A stretch of 64,000 nt of DNA from Luteolibacter yonseiensis (GCF_016595465.1 NZ_JAENIK010000011.1:992001-1056000), one strand, 5' to 3'; counted from the first letter of the stretch, positions 1-8,551 are shown. Notes: generated from the letters alone by a model not told the origin. A program made the numbers and translations.

Positions 1-2
1 CC

Positions 3-674
3 GCTGATCAGGACAAACTCGCCGTCACGGGCAACCTGAACATCGGTTCGGCAACGCTCATTCTGAACGGAACGCCAACTGCGGCGGTCTACATCCTGGC
101 CAGCTACGGCAGCCTCACAGGTACGTTCAGCAGCACGCCGGTGCTTCCGTCGGGTTATTCGATCGATTACGCCTATCAAGGAAACCAGATCGCCATCAAG
201 CGCAGCTCCTCGCCGTTCGAGGCGTGGATCGCCACCTACTTCCCAGGTCAGACCAACGCCTCCGTCATTGGTGCGGCGGCCGACCCGGATGGTGACGGCA
301 GCTCGAACATCCTCGAGTTCGCCCTCGGCGGCCTGCCGAACAGTGGAAGCGATGGACCGAAGGTCTATCACATCGAGGCTGACGGCAGCGTGGACGTGGG
401 AGTGAACAAGGAGTTGCTGATGACGATCGCCGTCCGCAGCGGAACCCCGACGTTCTCGACCGCCACCTCTCCTTCCGCAACGAAGGATGGGGTGACCTAT
501 ACCATCCAAGGCAGCACGGATCTGACAGGATTCGCGGTCGGTGTCACTGGCGTGAACGTCGTCGCTCCAGCGGGCCCTATCGCTCCTCCTTCGGGTTACG
601 AATACCGCACGTTCAGTCTGAACGGCTCGGATACCCTGCCGAACAAGGGCTTCCTCCGGGTCAAGGTGGAGTGA
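3..674 (+). CDS. Beta-strand-repeat surface protein, C-terminal end (5' partial)
   Basis: The reading frame is open from the left edge, so the real start lies outside; 223 residues remain. The first part (about residues 1-45) has the alternating T/N/G-rich beta-strand pattern of autotransporter-associated beta-strand repeat proteins. It is followed by a WIATYF segment and a DPDGDGSSNILEFALGG motif at about residues 95-111, a calcium-loop-like element typical of the C-terminal module of large verrucomicrobial surface or secreted proteins. The tail is hydrophilic and ends FLRVKVE, without a PEP-CTERM anchor. A strong terminator follows directly. Family assignment comes from pattern recognition; ligand and function are unknown. 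Confidence 0.7.
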   Translation, partial: ADQDKLAVTGNLNIGSATLILNGTPTAAVYILASYGSLTGTFSSTPVLPSGYSIDYAYQGNQIAIKRSSSPFEAWIATYFPGQTNASVIGAAADPDGDGSSNILEFALGGLPNSGSDGPKVYHIEADGSVDVGVNKELLMTIAVRSGTPTFSTATSPSATKDGVTYTIQGSTDLTGFAVGVTGVNVVAPAGPIAPPSGYEYRTFSLNGSDTLPNKGFLRVKVE

Positions 675-708
675 ATCCCGCCCGGCTGAATTAGTTCCAA
701 CAACCAAA

Positions 709-741
709 CAGGCCCGGACGTGCGTCCGGGCCTGTTTTTTT
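709..741 (+). terminator. Rho-independent terminator of the surface-protein gene
   Basis: A GC-rich perfect stem (CAGGCCCGGAC pairing with GTCCGGGCCTG) is followed by a run of eight T. It lies 35 nt after the stop codon at 674. Confidence 0.9.
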
Positions 742-924
742 GTGGAGATGTTCCGGAGCGTTGCGGGAATCACCCGGCGATTGCTTCCACCGGAGCGAAA
801 CCGGAGAAAGCATCCGGCTGTGTTGCCAGATTACGTTTCCTCCGTGCTGGGTCGGAAAACATGGGAAAACCCGACCTTGCGGAACGACATCGTCGCCGAA
901 GGCTGGGTTGGAATCGCAGGAAAC

Positions 925-2253
925 TCAGAGTTTCAGCCGTTTGGCGTTCGCGTCTTTCCAGTCCTTGCCAAGTTCCTCAGCCGTCTTGCCGGTGGATTCC
1001 TTCCAGACCTTCTCCGAGTATTTTCCCTCCCGGGCCGCCGCGTTCAGCTTGCGGATGAAATCCTTGTCGTGGGTCTCGACCACCCAATTCAGGAAATTGG
1101 CCGAGACACGGTAGCTGCTGTCATATTTGGCTCCCTCGAAATTCCCCGTGGTGATCTCGGCACCTTTGAGTTTCGGCTCGAAGAGGAACCAGCGGATGTA
1201 GTCCGGAATTCCCTCCGTAACCCAGCCCGGGGTAGGGGATGGGTTGGGATTGGTGGTGGATGCCCGCCAGTAGTTCTGGATGACGTGCACGAGTTCGTGG
1301 ATGACGCATCCCTTGGCTTCTCCCTCAAGCTGGCCGTTGAAGAAGGGGACGCTCATGCAGATCTTGCTGCCGATCGCGTAGGCGGGAGTGCCGCCAAGAT
1401 CGTCCCGGAACTCCAATGTGACGGTCTCCGGAGCCGTATAGCGGTCGCTTGGAAGCATGGCGACCATTTTCGGGTACCATTCGAAGACGACCGGGATGAG
1501 TTCCTTGTTCGCCCACTTCCCGAGGTCGGGAGCGATGGTGGAATCCACGATGAAGGTGTATTTCTTGTCCGGGGTCTGGTAGGTGGTGAGTATTTTCGGA
1601 ACGAAGGGTTCCGGCGCCGGTCCCTTGGCATCGATGACATCGATTTCGCTGAGATAGGTGTTTTGTTTCCCATCCGGGTTCACCGCGTCGAAGTCGAGCA
1701 GAAGGTAACGGAATTCACCGAGACTCAGGGTACGCGGATCGGTGACGCTGGCGGCATGTTGTCCTCCTTGGCTGCCGCGGCCTGTGGAAACCTTGGCGAT
1801 GGGCTTCCAACCGGTGGTGCGGGGATCAGGGCCGCGTTTCGGCAGGGGATCGAAATCCTTCTCATCACCCTTCGCCGCGTAGATCTTGTAGGACTGCGAC
1901 GAGCGCTCGCCGGAATGCCACGAATAGGAGTTGATGGCTTTGACGGAAATCGCCTTGCCCAGATCGATCTGGATCCGCCCGCCATCATTGCCGTCCTTGA
2001 AGGAGAAATTCATGGAGCCTTCGTCCGCTTCCGCCGGGACGCGGCCATCGTTGAGCAGCTCGACCTTCGAGCCCTCGCCATCGATGATGGTGAATTTGGC
2101 ACCGGTTGCGGCGTCGTTGCGGGAGGGCGGGGGGATGTTGTTGAGCTTGAAGCCCGCGTCTTTCTGACTGCGGGCGAAGTCCACCTTCGGCGCGGCGTGG
2201 ACGAAGGTGGTGGTGAGGAGTATGCCGAGGGCGGCGCGGGTTTTTAACTTCAT
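925..2253 (-). CDS. Secreted basic-secretory-protein-like zinc metallopeptidase with discoidin-like N-terminus
   Basis: 442 residues with a signal peptide (about 1-20, cleavage near VHA-AP). Residues about 35-205 look like a discoidin/F5-8 type C fold (LNDGRV, IQIDLG, ISVKAINSYSW, LSEIDVID), probably sugar or surface binding. The C-terminal half resembles the plant basic secretory protein (BSP) family, with HELVH at 319-323 followed by IQNYWR and, further on, GWVTEGIPDYIRW, the usual BSP motif pair. The family is a putative zinc-dependent peptidase; substrate unknown. It is convergent with the upstream surface-protein gene and no promoter is obvious. Zinc ligands follow from the family, not from measurement. 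Confidence 0.82.
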   Translation of the reverse strand: MKLKTRAALGILLTTTFVHAAPKVDFARSQKDAGFKLNNIPPPSRNDAATGAKFTIIDGEGSKVELLNDGRVPAEADEGSMNFSFKDGNDGGRIQIDLGKAISVKAINSYSWHSGERSSQSYKIYAAKGDEKDFDPLPKRGPDPRTTGWKPIAKVSTGRGSQGGQHAASVTDPRTLSLGEFRYLLLDFDAVNPDGKQNTYLSEIDVIDAKGPAPEPFVPKILTTYQTPDKKYTFIVDSTIAPDLGKWANKELIPVVFEWYPKMVAMLPSDRYTAPETVTLEFRDDLGGTPAYAIGSKICMSVPFFNGQLEGEAKGCVIHELVHVIQNYWRASTTNPNPSPTPGWVTEGIPDYIRWFLFEPKLKGAEITTGNFEGAKYDSSYRVSANFLNWVVETHDKDFIRKLNAAAREGKYSEKVWKESTGKTAEELGKDWKDANAKRLKL

Positions 2254-2656
2254 GGGATCAATATGGTGAGAGGATCAGGCCCGCGCGAAGTGTCCGGGCC
2301 GCGCCGGGAGAAGGAGACCGGCCGTGAAAATAGCGCGTGGGGCGCGGTTGCTTTGGTGCGGCTGGCGGGTGTTTTCCTTGGCGCCGGAGGGAATGACCAT
2401 GATCGGTCCGCAGGTTCCGGCGGAAAGCCAGCCATTTTCCGGACCATGGACAAAAGCATAGGAGAACATGTCGGTGAGGGAGGTTTCAGCCCGGGACCGC
2501 CGATCGTCAATGATTTGTCTCCACGCCCCGTCATTACCTTGTGACAATCGCCAACCGCCGCCGGAGCGACCGGCGGGAGGGTGAAAGGAAAGTCCGGAGA
2601 CTCGACCGCTGCCGGCATCCTGGCAGAGGGAGTGCGGGAGGTGATTGTTCATCGCA
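2254..2656. other. 403-bp intergenic stretch without a supported gene
   Basis: It lies between the 3' end of the GH16 gene and the start of the metallopeptidase gene, both on the minus strand. It probably holds the metallopeptidase promoter and leader. Short open frames exist on both strands but none has recognisable composition or homology, and I see no convincing hairpin with a T-run. Confidence 0.5.
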
Positions 2657-3511
2657 TCATCGGTCGGTTTTTCTCTGATAGATGCGGACGTAATCGATCT
2701 CATAACGCTGGGGAAACGATGTTTTCGACGGGTCGCCTCCGTTCGCGCCGACCGCCAGATTCAAGCGGAACCGCTGGGGGGAGAGAAACGGATTGATCGC
2801 CGGACCATCCGCGTTGATGGCGGTTTTCATGGGCAGCGTGTTGAGGAGCCGGCCATCCAGATAGATCGTGATCTTTTCCTCATCCCATTCGGTCACCCAG
2901 AGGTGGAACCGATCATCCCAGGTGTCCTTTCCAAATTTTTCGATGGGGTGGGACGTCGTGTTCCAATGGTCTCGCCCGCCTTTTCCCGCCCAGACGAAGT
3001 TCGCCAGGATCTTGTCCTGATAAAACTCCATGATGTCGATTTCCCCGGCGTGTGGCCATCGTCCGAGTCCCGTCGTCCAGATGGCGGGCCACAGCCCGGG
3101 TAGCGCCTTGAAGCGCGCCCGCACCTCCGACCTGCCGAAATGCCATTGGTTCCCGCCGACAGTGATGAGGGAGCCCGAGGTGTAGGCGGCTTCCTTGCGC
3201 CCTTTTCTCCAATCGCGCGAGCCCTCCGAGTAATCCGGATTTCCCACCTTTTCCTGTCGTGCCTCGATCACGAGGAATCCACCGTGGCAGCGGGAGTTCT
3301 CCGCCTGATACCATTGAAGCTCCTGATTCCGGGCGAATCCGATTTCCGACCGCCATTTCGCCTCATCCGGCGGACCGTCCCTGGTGAACTCGTCTGACCA
3401 CACCAGCTCATAGGCCGGATCACGCGGAGGTGTGACCGGCTCTTCCGCCGAGACGGTATGGATGGTGAGAGCCGCAACGATGGCTGGGAGGAAACGAGAC
3501 ATGGAGGGCAT
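2657..3511 (-). CDS. Secreted GH16 family beta-glucanase
   Basis: Glycoside hydrolase family 16 (laminarinase/beta-1,3(4)-glucanase type), hydrolysing internal beta-glucosidic bonds in glucans outside the cytoplasm. The signature AGEIDIMEF gives nucleophile E157, D159 and acid/base E162 in the 284-residue numbering. An upstream ELVWSDEF and a C-terminal YEIDYVRIYQ are also typical. The start at 3511 (MPSMSRFL) or 3502 gives a clean signal peptide ending at VSA-EE; the longer in-frame ATG at 3589 would put 26 polar residues in front and is rejected. It is transcribed away from hisG and is single-domain, with no carbohydrate-binding module. The exact substrate (laminarin, lichenin, other) cannot be read from the sequence. 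Confidence 0.88.
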   Translation of the reverse strand: MPSMSRFLPAIVAALTIHTVSAEEPVTPPRDPAYELVWSDEFTRDGPPDEAKWRSEIGFARNQELQWYQAENSRCHGGFLVIEARQEKVGNPDYSEGSRDWRKGRKEAAYTSGSLITVGGNQWHFGRSEVRARFKALPGLWPAIWTTGLGRWPHAGEIDIMEFYQDKILANFVWAGKGGRDHWNTTSHPIEKFGKDTWDDRFHLWVTEWDEEKITIYLDGRLLNTLPMKTAINADGPAINPFLSPQRFRLNLAVGANGGDPSKTSFPQRYEIDYVRIYQRKTDR

Positions 3512-3656
3512 GCGGGATCGGCGGTTTTGACCCGCCAGAAACGGCGCGGGTGGCGGTGTTTCTTTCGTAATGAACCGGGATGGCGGCAAGATGGGAGAAA
3601 ATAATCAAAACTTGGCTTGATTCCCCGGATTTCGGAGGTAAAACCGCCGCCCCTTC

Positions 3657-4541
3657 ATGCCGGACCCATCACGAACTCTGAAAGTCGCGATCCCAAAAGG
3701 CAGTCTTGAGCAACCGACCATCGAGCTGCTCGCCAAGGCTGGCTATGAGATCTATGTTTCCTCGCGTGGACTCCGCCCGAGCTCCAACGATCCGGAACTG
3801 GATCTTTACCTGATCCGCGCGCAGGAAATCGGCCGCTACCTCGGCCAGGGTTTCATCGATTGCGGAATCACGGGTTACGACTGGGCGTACGAAAACGATG
3901 TGGAGCTGATCGATCTCGGCGAGCTTCCCTACTCCCGCGCGACCACTCGTCCGACCAAATGGGTGCTCGTCGTGCCCGAGGATTCACCGATCCGCAAGCC
4001 CGAGGATCTGGAAGGAAAGCGCATCGCCACCGAAGGTGTGGGCATTACCCAACGCTACTTGAAAGAGCGCGGAATCACCGCGAACGTCGAGTTTTCCTGG
4101 GGTGCCACCGAGGTGAAGGTGCCGGACCTGGTGGATGCCATCGTGGATGTCACCGAAACCGGCTCCTCGATCAAGGCGAACCGCCTGCGCATCGTTGATA
4201 CCCTCCTGACCTCGTTTCCCCATTTCTATGCGAATCCCGCCGCTGCGGCTGATCCTTGGAAAAAGGAAAAGATGGATCGCATCGCCCTTCTTTTGAAGGC
4301 CGCGCTCTGTGCCCGTGGGAAAGTCGGGCTGAAAATGAATTTCCCAGCCGCTCGTTTGCCCGAGCTTTTGGAAAAACTCCCGTCACTCCGCCGTCCTACG
4401 ATTTCCCAACTTTCTGAAGAAGGTTGGCTTGCCGTTGAGACTGTGATTGACGAAATCGTCGTCAGGGACATCATCCCCGAACTGAAGCGTCTGGGGGCAG
4501 AGGGGATCATCGAGTATCCGCTCAACAAAATCGTCCCCTAA
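3657..4541 (+). CDS. hisG: ATP phosphoribosyltransferase, long form (HisG)
   Basis: First step of histidine synthesis: condenses ATP with PRPP. At 294 residues it is the long form, with the periplasmic-binding-protein-like catalytic domain (about 1-215; motifs IPKGSLE, DCGITGYDW, IVDVTETGSS) and a C-terminal ACT-like regulatory domain (about 220-294), so it should not need HisZ and should be inhibited by histidine. No other his gene is nearby. The small COX24/bS22-like gene follows after 31 nt and a terminator follows that, so both may share a transcript. Confidence 0.95.
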   Translation: MPDPSRTLKVAIPKGSLEQPTIELLAKAGYEIYVSSRGLRPSSNDPELDLYLIRAQEIGRYLGQGFIDCGITGYDWAYENDVELIDLGELPYSRATTRPTKWVLVVPEDSPIRKPEDLEGKRIATEGVGITQRYLKERGITANVEFSWGATEVKVPDLVDAIVDVTETGSSIKANRLRIVDTLLTSFPHFYANPAAAADPWKKEKMDRIALLLKAALCARGKVGLKMNFPAARLPELLEKLPSLRRPTISQLSEEGWLAVETVIDEIVVRDIIPELKRLGAEGIIEYPLNKIVP

Positions 4542-4572
4542 TATTTCATCGTAACCTAACCCCGCAACCGCC

Positions 4573-4677
4573 ATGGGCTCCATCAAGAAACGCCGTAAGA
4601 CCAAGATCAACAAGCACAAGCGCAAGAAGCGCATGAAGCAGAACCGCCACAAGAAGCGTCTCCGCTACAAGTCCTAG
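4573..4677 (+). CDS. 34-residue COX24/AURKAIP1-type (bS22-like) basic protein
   Basis: A very small gene starting ATGGGCTCC and ending TAG. The product is almost entirely Lys/Arg/His with the pattern GSIKKRRK...MNK-like...HKKR, matching the AURKAIP1/COX24 domain. In bacteria this family includes the short extra 30S ribosomal protein bS22 of mycobacteria and homologues in Bacteroidota and Verrucomicrobiota. A ribosomal small-subunit role is inferred from the family. It is followed within 30 nt by a strong terminator, which supports a real expressed gene at the end of the hisG transcript. Confidence 0.85.
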   Translation: MGSIKKRRKTKINKHKRKKRMKQNRHKKRLRYKS

Positions 4678-4705
4678 TCTCTAGGGTTGATCTGTTTTTA
4701 CAATT

Positions 4706-4740
4706 GCCAGGGACTCGTTTGCGGGTCTCTGGCTTTTCTA
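4706..4740 (+). terminator. Rho-independent terminator after hisG and the bS22-like gene
   Basis: A 12-bp stem (4706-4717 with 4722-4733, allowing two G-U pairs) closes a TTTG loop and is followed by a T-rich tail (TTTTCTATTT). Confidence 0.85.
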
Positions 4741-4750
4741 TTTCAAGCTC

Positions 4751-5548
4751 ATGAGCCTGCAGGTGGTTGTGAATTTCCGCGTGATCGACGAGAGCGATGA
4801 CTGGATCGTCGTGGACAAGCCGGCACCGCTGATTGTTCATCCGGCGAATGACAAGCCGGAGCCGACGTTGCTTGGTGGGTTGGAGCAGCTTTTGGCGTTT
4901 GAAATTGAGAATGGCGCCTGCCTCGGCATCATCACACGCTTGGACCGGGAAACGAGCGGGATTGTCCTGGTGGCCAAACATACCCGGGCGGCCCGTGAAC
5001 TCGGGTGGATCTTCGAACGGCGTCAGGCGCACAAGGAATATCTCGCAATCGTTCACGGGTGGCCGGAAGAGGAGGAGTGGGAATGTGCGGAACCCATGCT
5101 TCGGGCGGGCGAACTCGGTCCTTCGCCCATTTGGGTGCGCCAGACGGTGCATTCCACGGGAAAGGAATGCCGCACACGATTCCGTGTGGAACGGCGTTTC
5201 CAGAGAGGCGGCGCCAGGTTTTCGCTGATCCGGTGCTTTCCTGAAACAGGACGAATGCACCAGATCCGCGTTCATCTCGCGCATGCCGGATTTCCCATCC
5301 TCGGGGACAAGATTTATTCAGGAGACGGCTCGGAGTACCTGGAATGGATGGCGGATGGTTGGACGGCGGATTTGCAAACAAGGCTGATCCTGCCACGCCA
5401 CGCCCTCCATGCGACCATGTTGGGAATTCCGTGGGAGGGGAAACCCGTCGGGTGGGAATCCGGTCTGCCCACGGATATGGACGAGTTTTGTGAAGGAAGG
5501 GAGATCAGCGTGACCCCCGGGGTTGTCATCTGGAGCCGGCATGATTAA
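4751..5548 (+). CDS. RluA-family RNA pseudouridine synthase
   Basis: Converts uridines in rRNA or tRNA to pseudouridine. The catalytic motif is RLDRETSG (catalytic Asp in RLD), here preceded by Thr instead of the usual His of HRLDxxTSG. Other family blocks are VVDKPAPLIVHP, KEYLAIVHG, TGRMHQIRVHL and LGDKIY. At 265 residues it lacks an N-terminal S4 domain, so RluA/TruC-like rather than RluC/RluD. The stop overlaps the next gene by 8 nt, suggesting translational coupling with the Nif3-like gene. Target RNA unknown. Confidence 0.9.
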   Translation: MSLQVVVNFRVIDESDDWIVVDKPAPLIVHPANDKPEPTLLGGLEQLLAFEIENGACLGIITRLDRETSGIVLVAKHTRAARELGWIFERRQAHKEYLAIVHGWPEEEEWECAEPMLRAGELGPSPIWVRQTVHSTGKECRTRFRVERRFQRGGARFSLIRCFPETGRMHQIRVHLAHAGFPILGDKIYSGDGSEYLEWMADGWTADLQTRLILPRHALHATMLGIPWEGKPVGWESGLPTDMDEFCEGREISVTPGVVIWSRHD

Positions 5549-6311
5549 CTGCGGCATGATCTCATTGGACGAAGTGGTGAAGTATCTGGATTCGGAGCTG
5601 AAAACCGCCACCATCAGCGATTATCCCGGCGCGCTGAACGGACTGCAGCTTGCGAACGAAGGTCGGATCTGCCGTGTCGTCGCAGCGGTGGATGCGTCGT
5701 TGCCTGTCATCAGAAAGGCAGCCGAGGGCGGACCTGGTCTGTTGCTCGTGCATCATGGAATGTTCTGGCAGGGAGTGCAGCCGGTGACGGGTCCTTTTTA
5801 CCAAAAGCTCAGGATTGCGATGGATGCCGGACTGGCGATTTATTCATCGCATCTTCCGCTCGATGTGCACCCTCAGTTGGGAAATAACATTCTTCTGTGC
5901 AAAGCGCTCGGAATCATGGATGTCCATCCGTTTTTCGATCAAAAAGGACTCTCTTTGGGCCTGCGTGGATCTTGGATGGGGGAACGGAATGAGCTCGAAG
6001 GGGTGCTGAAATCCGTATTGAATGGTCCGGTTCATCTTTGTCCCGGCGGGCCTAAAACCGTCTCACATATCGGGGTCATTACCGGTGGGGCAGGCAGCGA
6101 GGTGGTGAAAGTCGCGTCCACCGGAGTGGACACGTTCATTACTGGAGAAGGTCCGCACTGGAGCTATTCTCTCGCTGAGGAGCTAGGAATCAACGTGTTC
6201 TACGGAGGGCACTACGCGACAGAGACGTTCGGAGTGAAAGCATTGGCGGCACGGATCGCCGAAAAAAGTGGAATACCGTGGGAATTTATCGATCATCCTA
6301 CCGGTCTTTAA
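5541..6311 (+). CDS. Nif3-like dinuclear metal centre protein
   Basis: Member of the Nif3/YbgI family (annotated as GTP cyclohydrolase I type 2 homologue), a conserved hexameric protein with a two-metal site and no firmly known substrate. Metal-ligand blocks visible: LLVHHGMFW, YSSHLPLD and, near the C-terminus, FYGGHYATETFG. Start chosen at 5541 because GGAG lies 5 nt upstream; ATG at 5556 and a longer frame from 5523 are less likely. It overlaps the pseudouridine synthase gene by 8 nt. 256 residues, a normal length for forms without the inserted PII-like domain. Confidence 0.9.
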   Translation: MINCGMISLDEVVKYLDSELKTATISDYPGALNGLQLANEGRICRVVAAVDASLPVIRKAAEGGPGLLLVHHGMFWQGVQPVTGPFYQKLRIAMDAGLAIYSSHLPLDVHPQLGNNILLCKALGIMDVHPFFDQKGLSLGLRGSWMGERNELEGVLKSVLNGPVHLCPGGPKTVSHIGVITGGAGSEVVKVASTGVDTFITGEGPHWSYSLAEELGINVFYGGHYATETFGVKALAARIAEKSGIPWEFIDHPTGL

Positions 6312-6585
6312 ATGAGTAAGTTGCATCGATTTCGTGGCGATAATCGCAAAATCACCCGGCTGGTTGTAGGGGATTGCACTACAAAAGAGGATTTTTTCTT
6401 CGCAAAGGGCTTCGTGCATAATGCGAAAGTGGCCAAATTTCCCAGATGAAACTGTTAGTCGTATAATTTAAGTGTTTTATTTTAAGTTAATTATCTAATT
6501 CTAAGTAAAGCTCAAATATTTTCCAACCAGTGGCAAAAAAGACTTGCTTGAAGGGCCGGGAACCGCTCTTATTGCTCTCGAAAGC

Positions 6586-6659
6586 GCGGGCATAGCTTAG
6601 TGGTAAAGCGCTATCCTTCCAAGTTAGACATGCGGGTTCGATTCCCGCTGCCCGCTCCA
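6586..6659 (+). tRNA. tRNA-Gly(TCC)
   Basis: 74 nt with a 7-bp acceptor stem GCGGGCA/TGCCCGC, a 5-bp T stem GCGGG/CCCGC around TTCGATT, an anticodon loop CTTCCAA (anticodon TCC), discriminator T and encoded CCA, all typical for glycine. The anticodon stem CTATC/GTTAG contains one T-T mismatch. The DNA just upstream (about 6430-6540) is markedly AT-rich and probably carries its promoter. Confidence 0.96.
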
Positions 6660-6687
6660 TTTACTCTCAAGTCAAATCAGTCCCCAT

Positions 6688-7272
6688 ATGAAAAAAACCA
6701 TTTTCTTCGCAATGTTCAGCACTGCGCTCGCGGTGATTCCGGCGCATGCCGACGTGGATTGCATCGCTCTTTCCGCATCTGTGAAAAAGTCGGTTGTGGC
6801 CGAGCAATCCAAAGTGCTTGAAATTGTTTCCGCGCAAGTTGCCGCATCTCCAGGCTGCGCCTGCGAGATTGTGAAAGTTGCGATCGAGGAGTCCAAGGCA
6901 AACTCTGAAATGGTTGCTGCGATCGTGGAGGCTGCTTCCGTGGCGGCTCCTGATCAAATGCGTTTGGTTTCCCAATGCGCGGTTGCCGTTGCTCCGGATG
7001 CGCTTGCGGCGGTCCAGGCGGTGGTCGCCAAGTTGGATCCAAACTCTGGCGAATCCGGCACTAGTGCGAAAAGCTCCAAGGATGCTGAGGCTGCGCCGGA
7101 TGCGACGTCGACGGCATTCAATCCGCTGGACTTCCCAGGTCAAGGCCCGATCGGACCGCCTCCTGGTGCGGCTGTGGGTCCGGGTGGTATTCCTCTCGTT
7201 CCTATGATTCCTCCGATCATCATCGCTCCTCCTGATAATCCGGATGGCGTTACCGATCCCGATGCGAACTGA
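6688..7272 (+). CDS. Small secreted Ala/Pro-rich protein of unknown function
   Basis: 194 residues; no family recognised. A signal peptide (about 1-21, ending AHA-DV) is followed by a helical Ala/Val/Lys-rich region (about 25-115) with three cysteines in the mature protein besides the one at about 25 (CACEIVK, SQCAVAV), then a low-complexity acidic linker and a Pro/Gly/Ile-rich tail (PGQGPIGPPPG, PMIPPIIIAPP). It starts 28 nt after tRNA-Gly and is followed 52 nt later by the outer-membrane barrel gene, so it may be a periplasmic or surface partner of the envelope proteins encoded downstream. Function is not inferable from sequence. Confidence 0.75.
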   Translation: MKKTIFFAMFSTALAVIPAHADVDCIALSASVKKSVVAEQSKVLEIVSAQVAASPGCACEIVKVAIEESKANSEMVAAIVEAASVAAPDQMRLVSQCAVAVAPDALAAVQAVVAKLDPNSGESGTSAKSSKDAEAAPDATSTAFNPLDFPGQGPIGPPPGAAVGPGGIPLVPMIPPIIIAPPDNPDGVTDPDAN

Positions 7273-7324
7273 TCTTTTTTGATTCATTCGGAGAATTTTA
7301 TTTTAGCGTAAGCAAAAAAATCAC

Positions 7325-8551
7325 ATGAAAAGCAAATTTTCTTTAGGTCTGTTCGGTCTCTTTTCTGTAGTGTCTGCATCGGCGCAGGGTCTTTATTATG
7401 TTGGAGATGAGACAAAGGAAGCCAGCCCGCTGAAGTGGGTCGTTGGTGCCAGCGTCACCTATGACGACAATGTCAACCCTGGCGTTGGCGACAAGGAAGA
7501 TTCCACAGGCATCACACCATTCGTCGGGCTTTCCCTCGTCAGCATCACCCCGCAAACGACATGGGATGTTTATGCCCGTCTCGGCTTGATCTACTACTTT
7601 GATAGTCCGGATTATGGTGGTGATTCCGAGGATGTATACAGCCAGTCGCGTGTGGGCGCAAACTTCACGCACAATTTTAATGAGCGCCTTCGTTTCGCCA
7701 GCAGGAACTTCGCCGCTTATGAATTGGAGCCTGACTATTCTTATGGCTACGCCTCGGGACGTCAGCAGGGTGAATATTTCTACTGGTCTACCGACAACTC
7801 AGTCGGTTATCGCTGGACCGAGCGTTTTGGTACCTACACCGGACTCAGGCTCACGGGTGCTGACTACGATGGTCGCAACAATGACCGCGTGGGCTGGGAG
7901 GCTTACAACCAGCTTCGTTATCAGCTTGGACCTCAAACGGTTCTTACTGCGGACTATCGGTATGGCCAGACCTATGGCGACGGACAATCTTCCGATTCGA
8001 CCGACCAATACCTGCTCGGCGGCGTTGAACAGCGCTTCAGCCCCAATACGATCGGTATTCTTCGGGCTGGTGCTCAATTCCGCGACGTGGATGATGGTGA
8101 TTCCAACACCAGTCCATATCTGGAGCTCGCTTTGAACTCCCGCGTGACGCAGCAATTCACAGTGAAAGCCTTCACCCGATATGGTATCGAATCCTACGAC
8201 ACCGTTCGTTTCGACTCGTCCATTCCTGATTCGGTGGAATATGACAGCCGCAGCACATGGCGTCTGGGTATTTCCAGCAGCTACGTGGTGTCTCCGACAT
8301 TCACCATCTTTAGTGGAGTTGATTATATCCCTGCCACCTTTGAAGACGGCCGCGTGCTCAATGCGGTTGCGGGAACTCCAGTTGCCGACCGTGATGAAGA
8401 TACCCTGAATGCCTACATCGGCCTGTCCGTGAAGCTCACCGACTACCTTACCGGAACGGCTTCCTATAACTACACCAAATCTGATTCCGACTTCGATAAC
8501 AACACCTACAATCGCAATCGCGTCAGTGTTGGCGTCAGCGCCGAGTTCTGA
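7325..8551 (+). CDS. Outer-membrane beta-barrel protein of a polysaccharide export locus
   Basis: 408 residues with a signal peptide (ending ASA-QG) and, from about residue 38 onward, amphipathic beta strands with many Tyr/Asp-rich turns; the last residue is Phe (VSAEF), the usual signal for barrel insertion by the Bam machinery. It resembles the outer_beta_barrel/EpsL-like proteins found beside Wzz/Wza genes. A terminator at 8604-8640 separates it from the BY-kinase gene, so it is probably transcribed with the small secreted protein upstream. Its role as a secretion or anchoring pore for polysaccharide is inferred from context. Confidence 0.8.
   Translation: MKSKFSLGLFGLFSVVSASAQGLYYVGDETKEASPLKWVVGASVTYDDNVNPGVGDKEDSTGITPFVGLSLVSITPQTTWDVYARLGLIYYFDSPDYGGDSEDVYSQSRVGANFTHNFNERLRFASRNFAAYELEPDYSYGYASGRQQGEYFYWSTDNSVGYRWTERFGTYTGLRLTGADYDGRNNDRVGWEAYNQLRYQLGPQTVLTADYRYGQTYGDGQSSDSTDQYLLGGVEQRFSPNTIGILRAGAQFRDVDDGDSNTSPYLELALNSRVTQQFTVKAFTRYGIESYDTVRFDSSIPDSVEYDSRSTWRLGISSSYVVSPTFTIFSGVDYIPATFEDGRVLNAVAGTPVADRDEDTLNAYIGLSVKLTDYLTGTASYNYTKSDSDFDNNTYNRNRVSVGVSAEF

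Noticed and set aside
742-2247. 501-codon plus-strand open frame over the metallopeptidase gene
   Set aside because: It is fully antisense to a gene with a clear family match and signal peptide; GC-rich third positions keep the opposite frame open. Composition is Arg/Gly/Val-rich without domain signal.
6420-6585. Possible integration site or phage remnant near tRNA-Gly
   Set aside because: The region is AT-rich, but there is no integrase gene and no second copy of the tRNA 3' end in the window; it is better explained as a promoter region.
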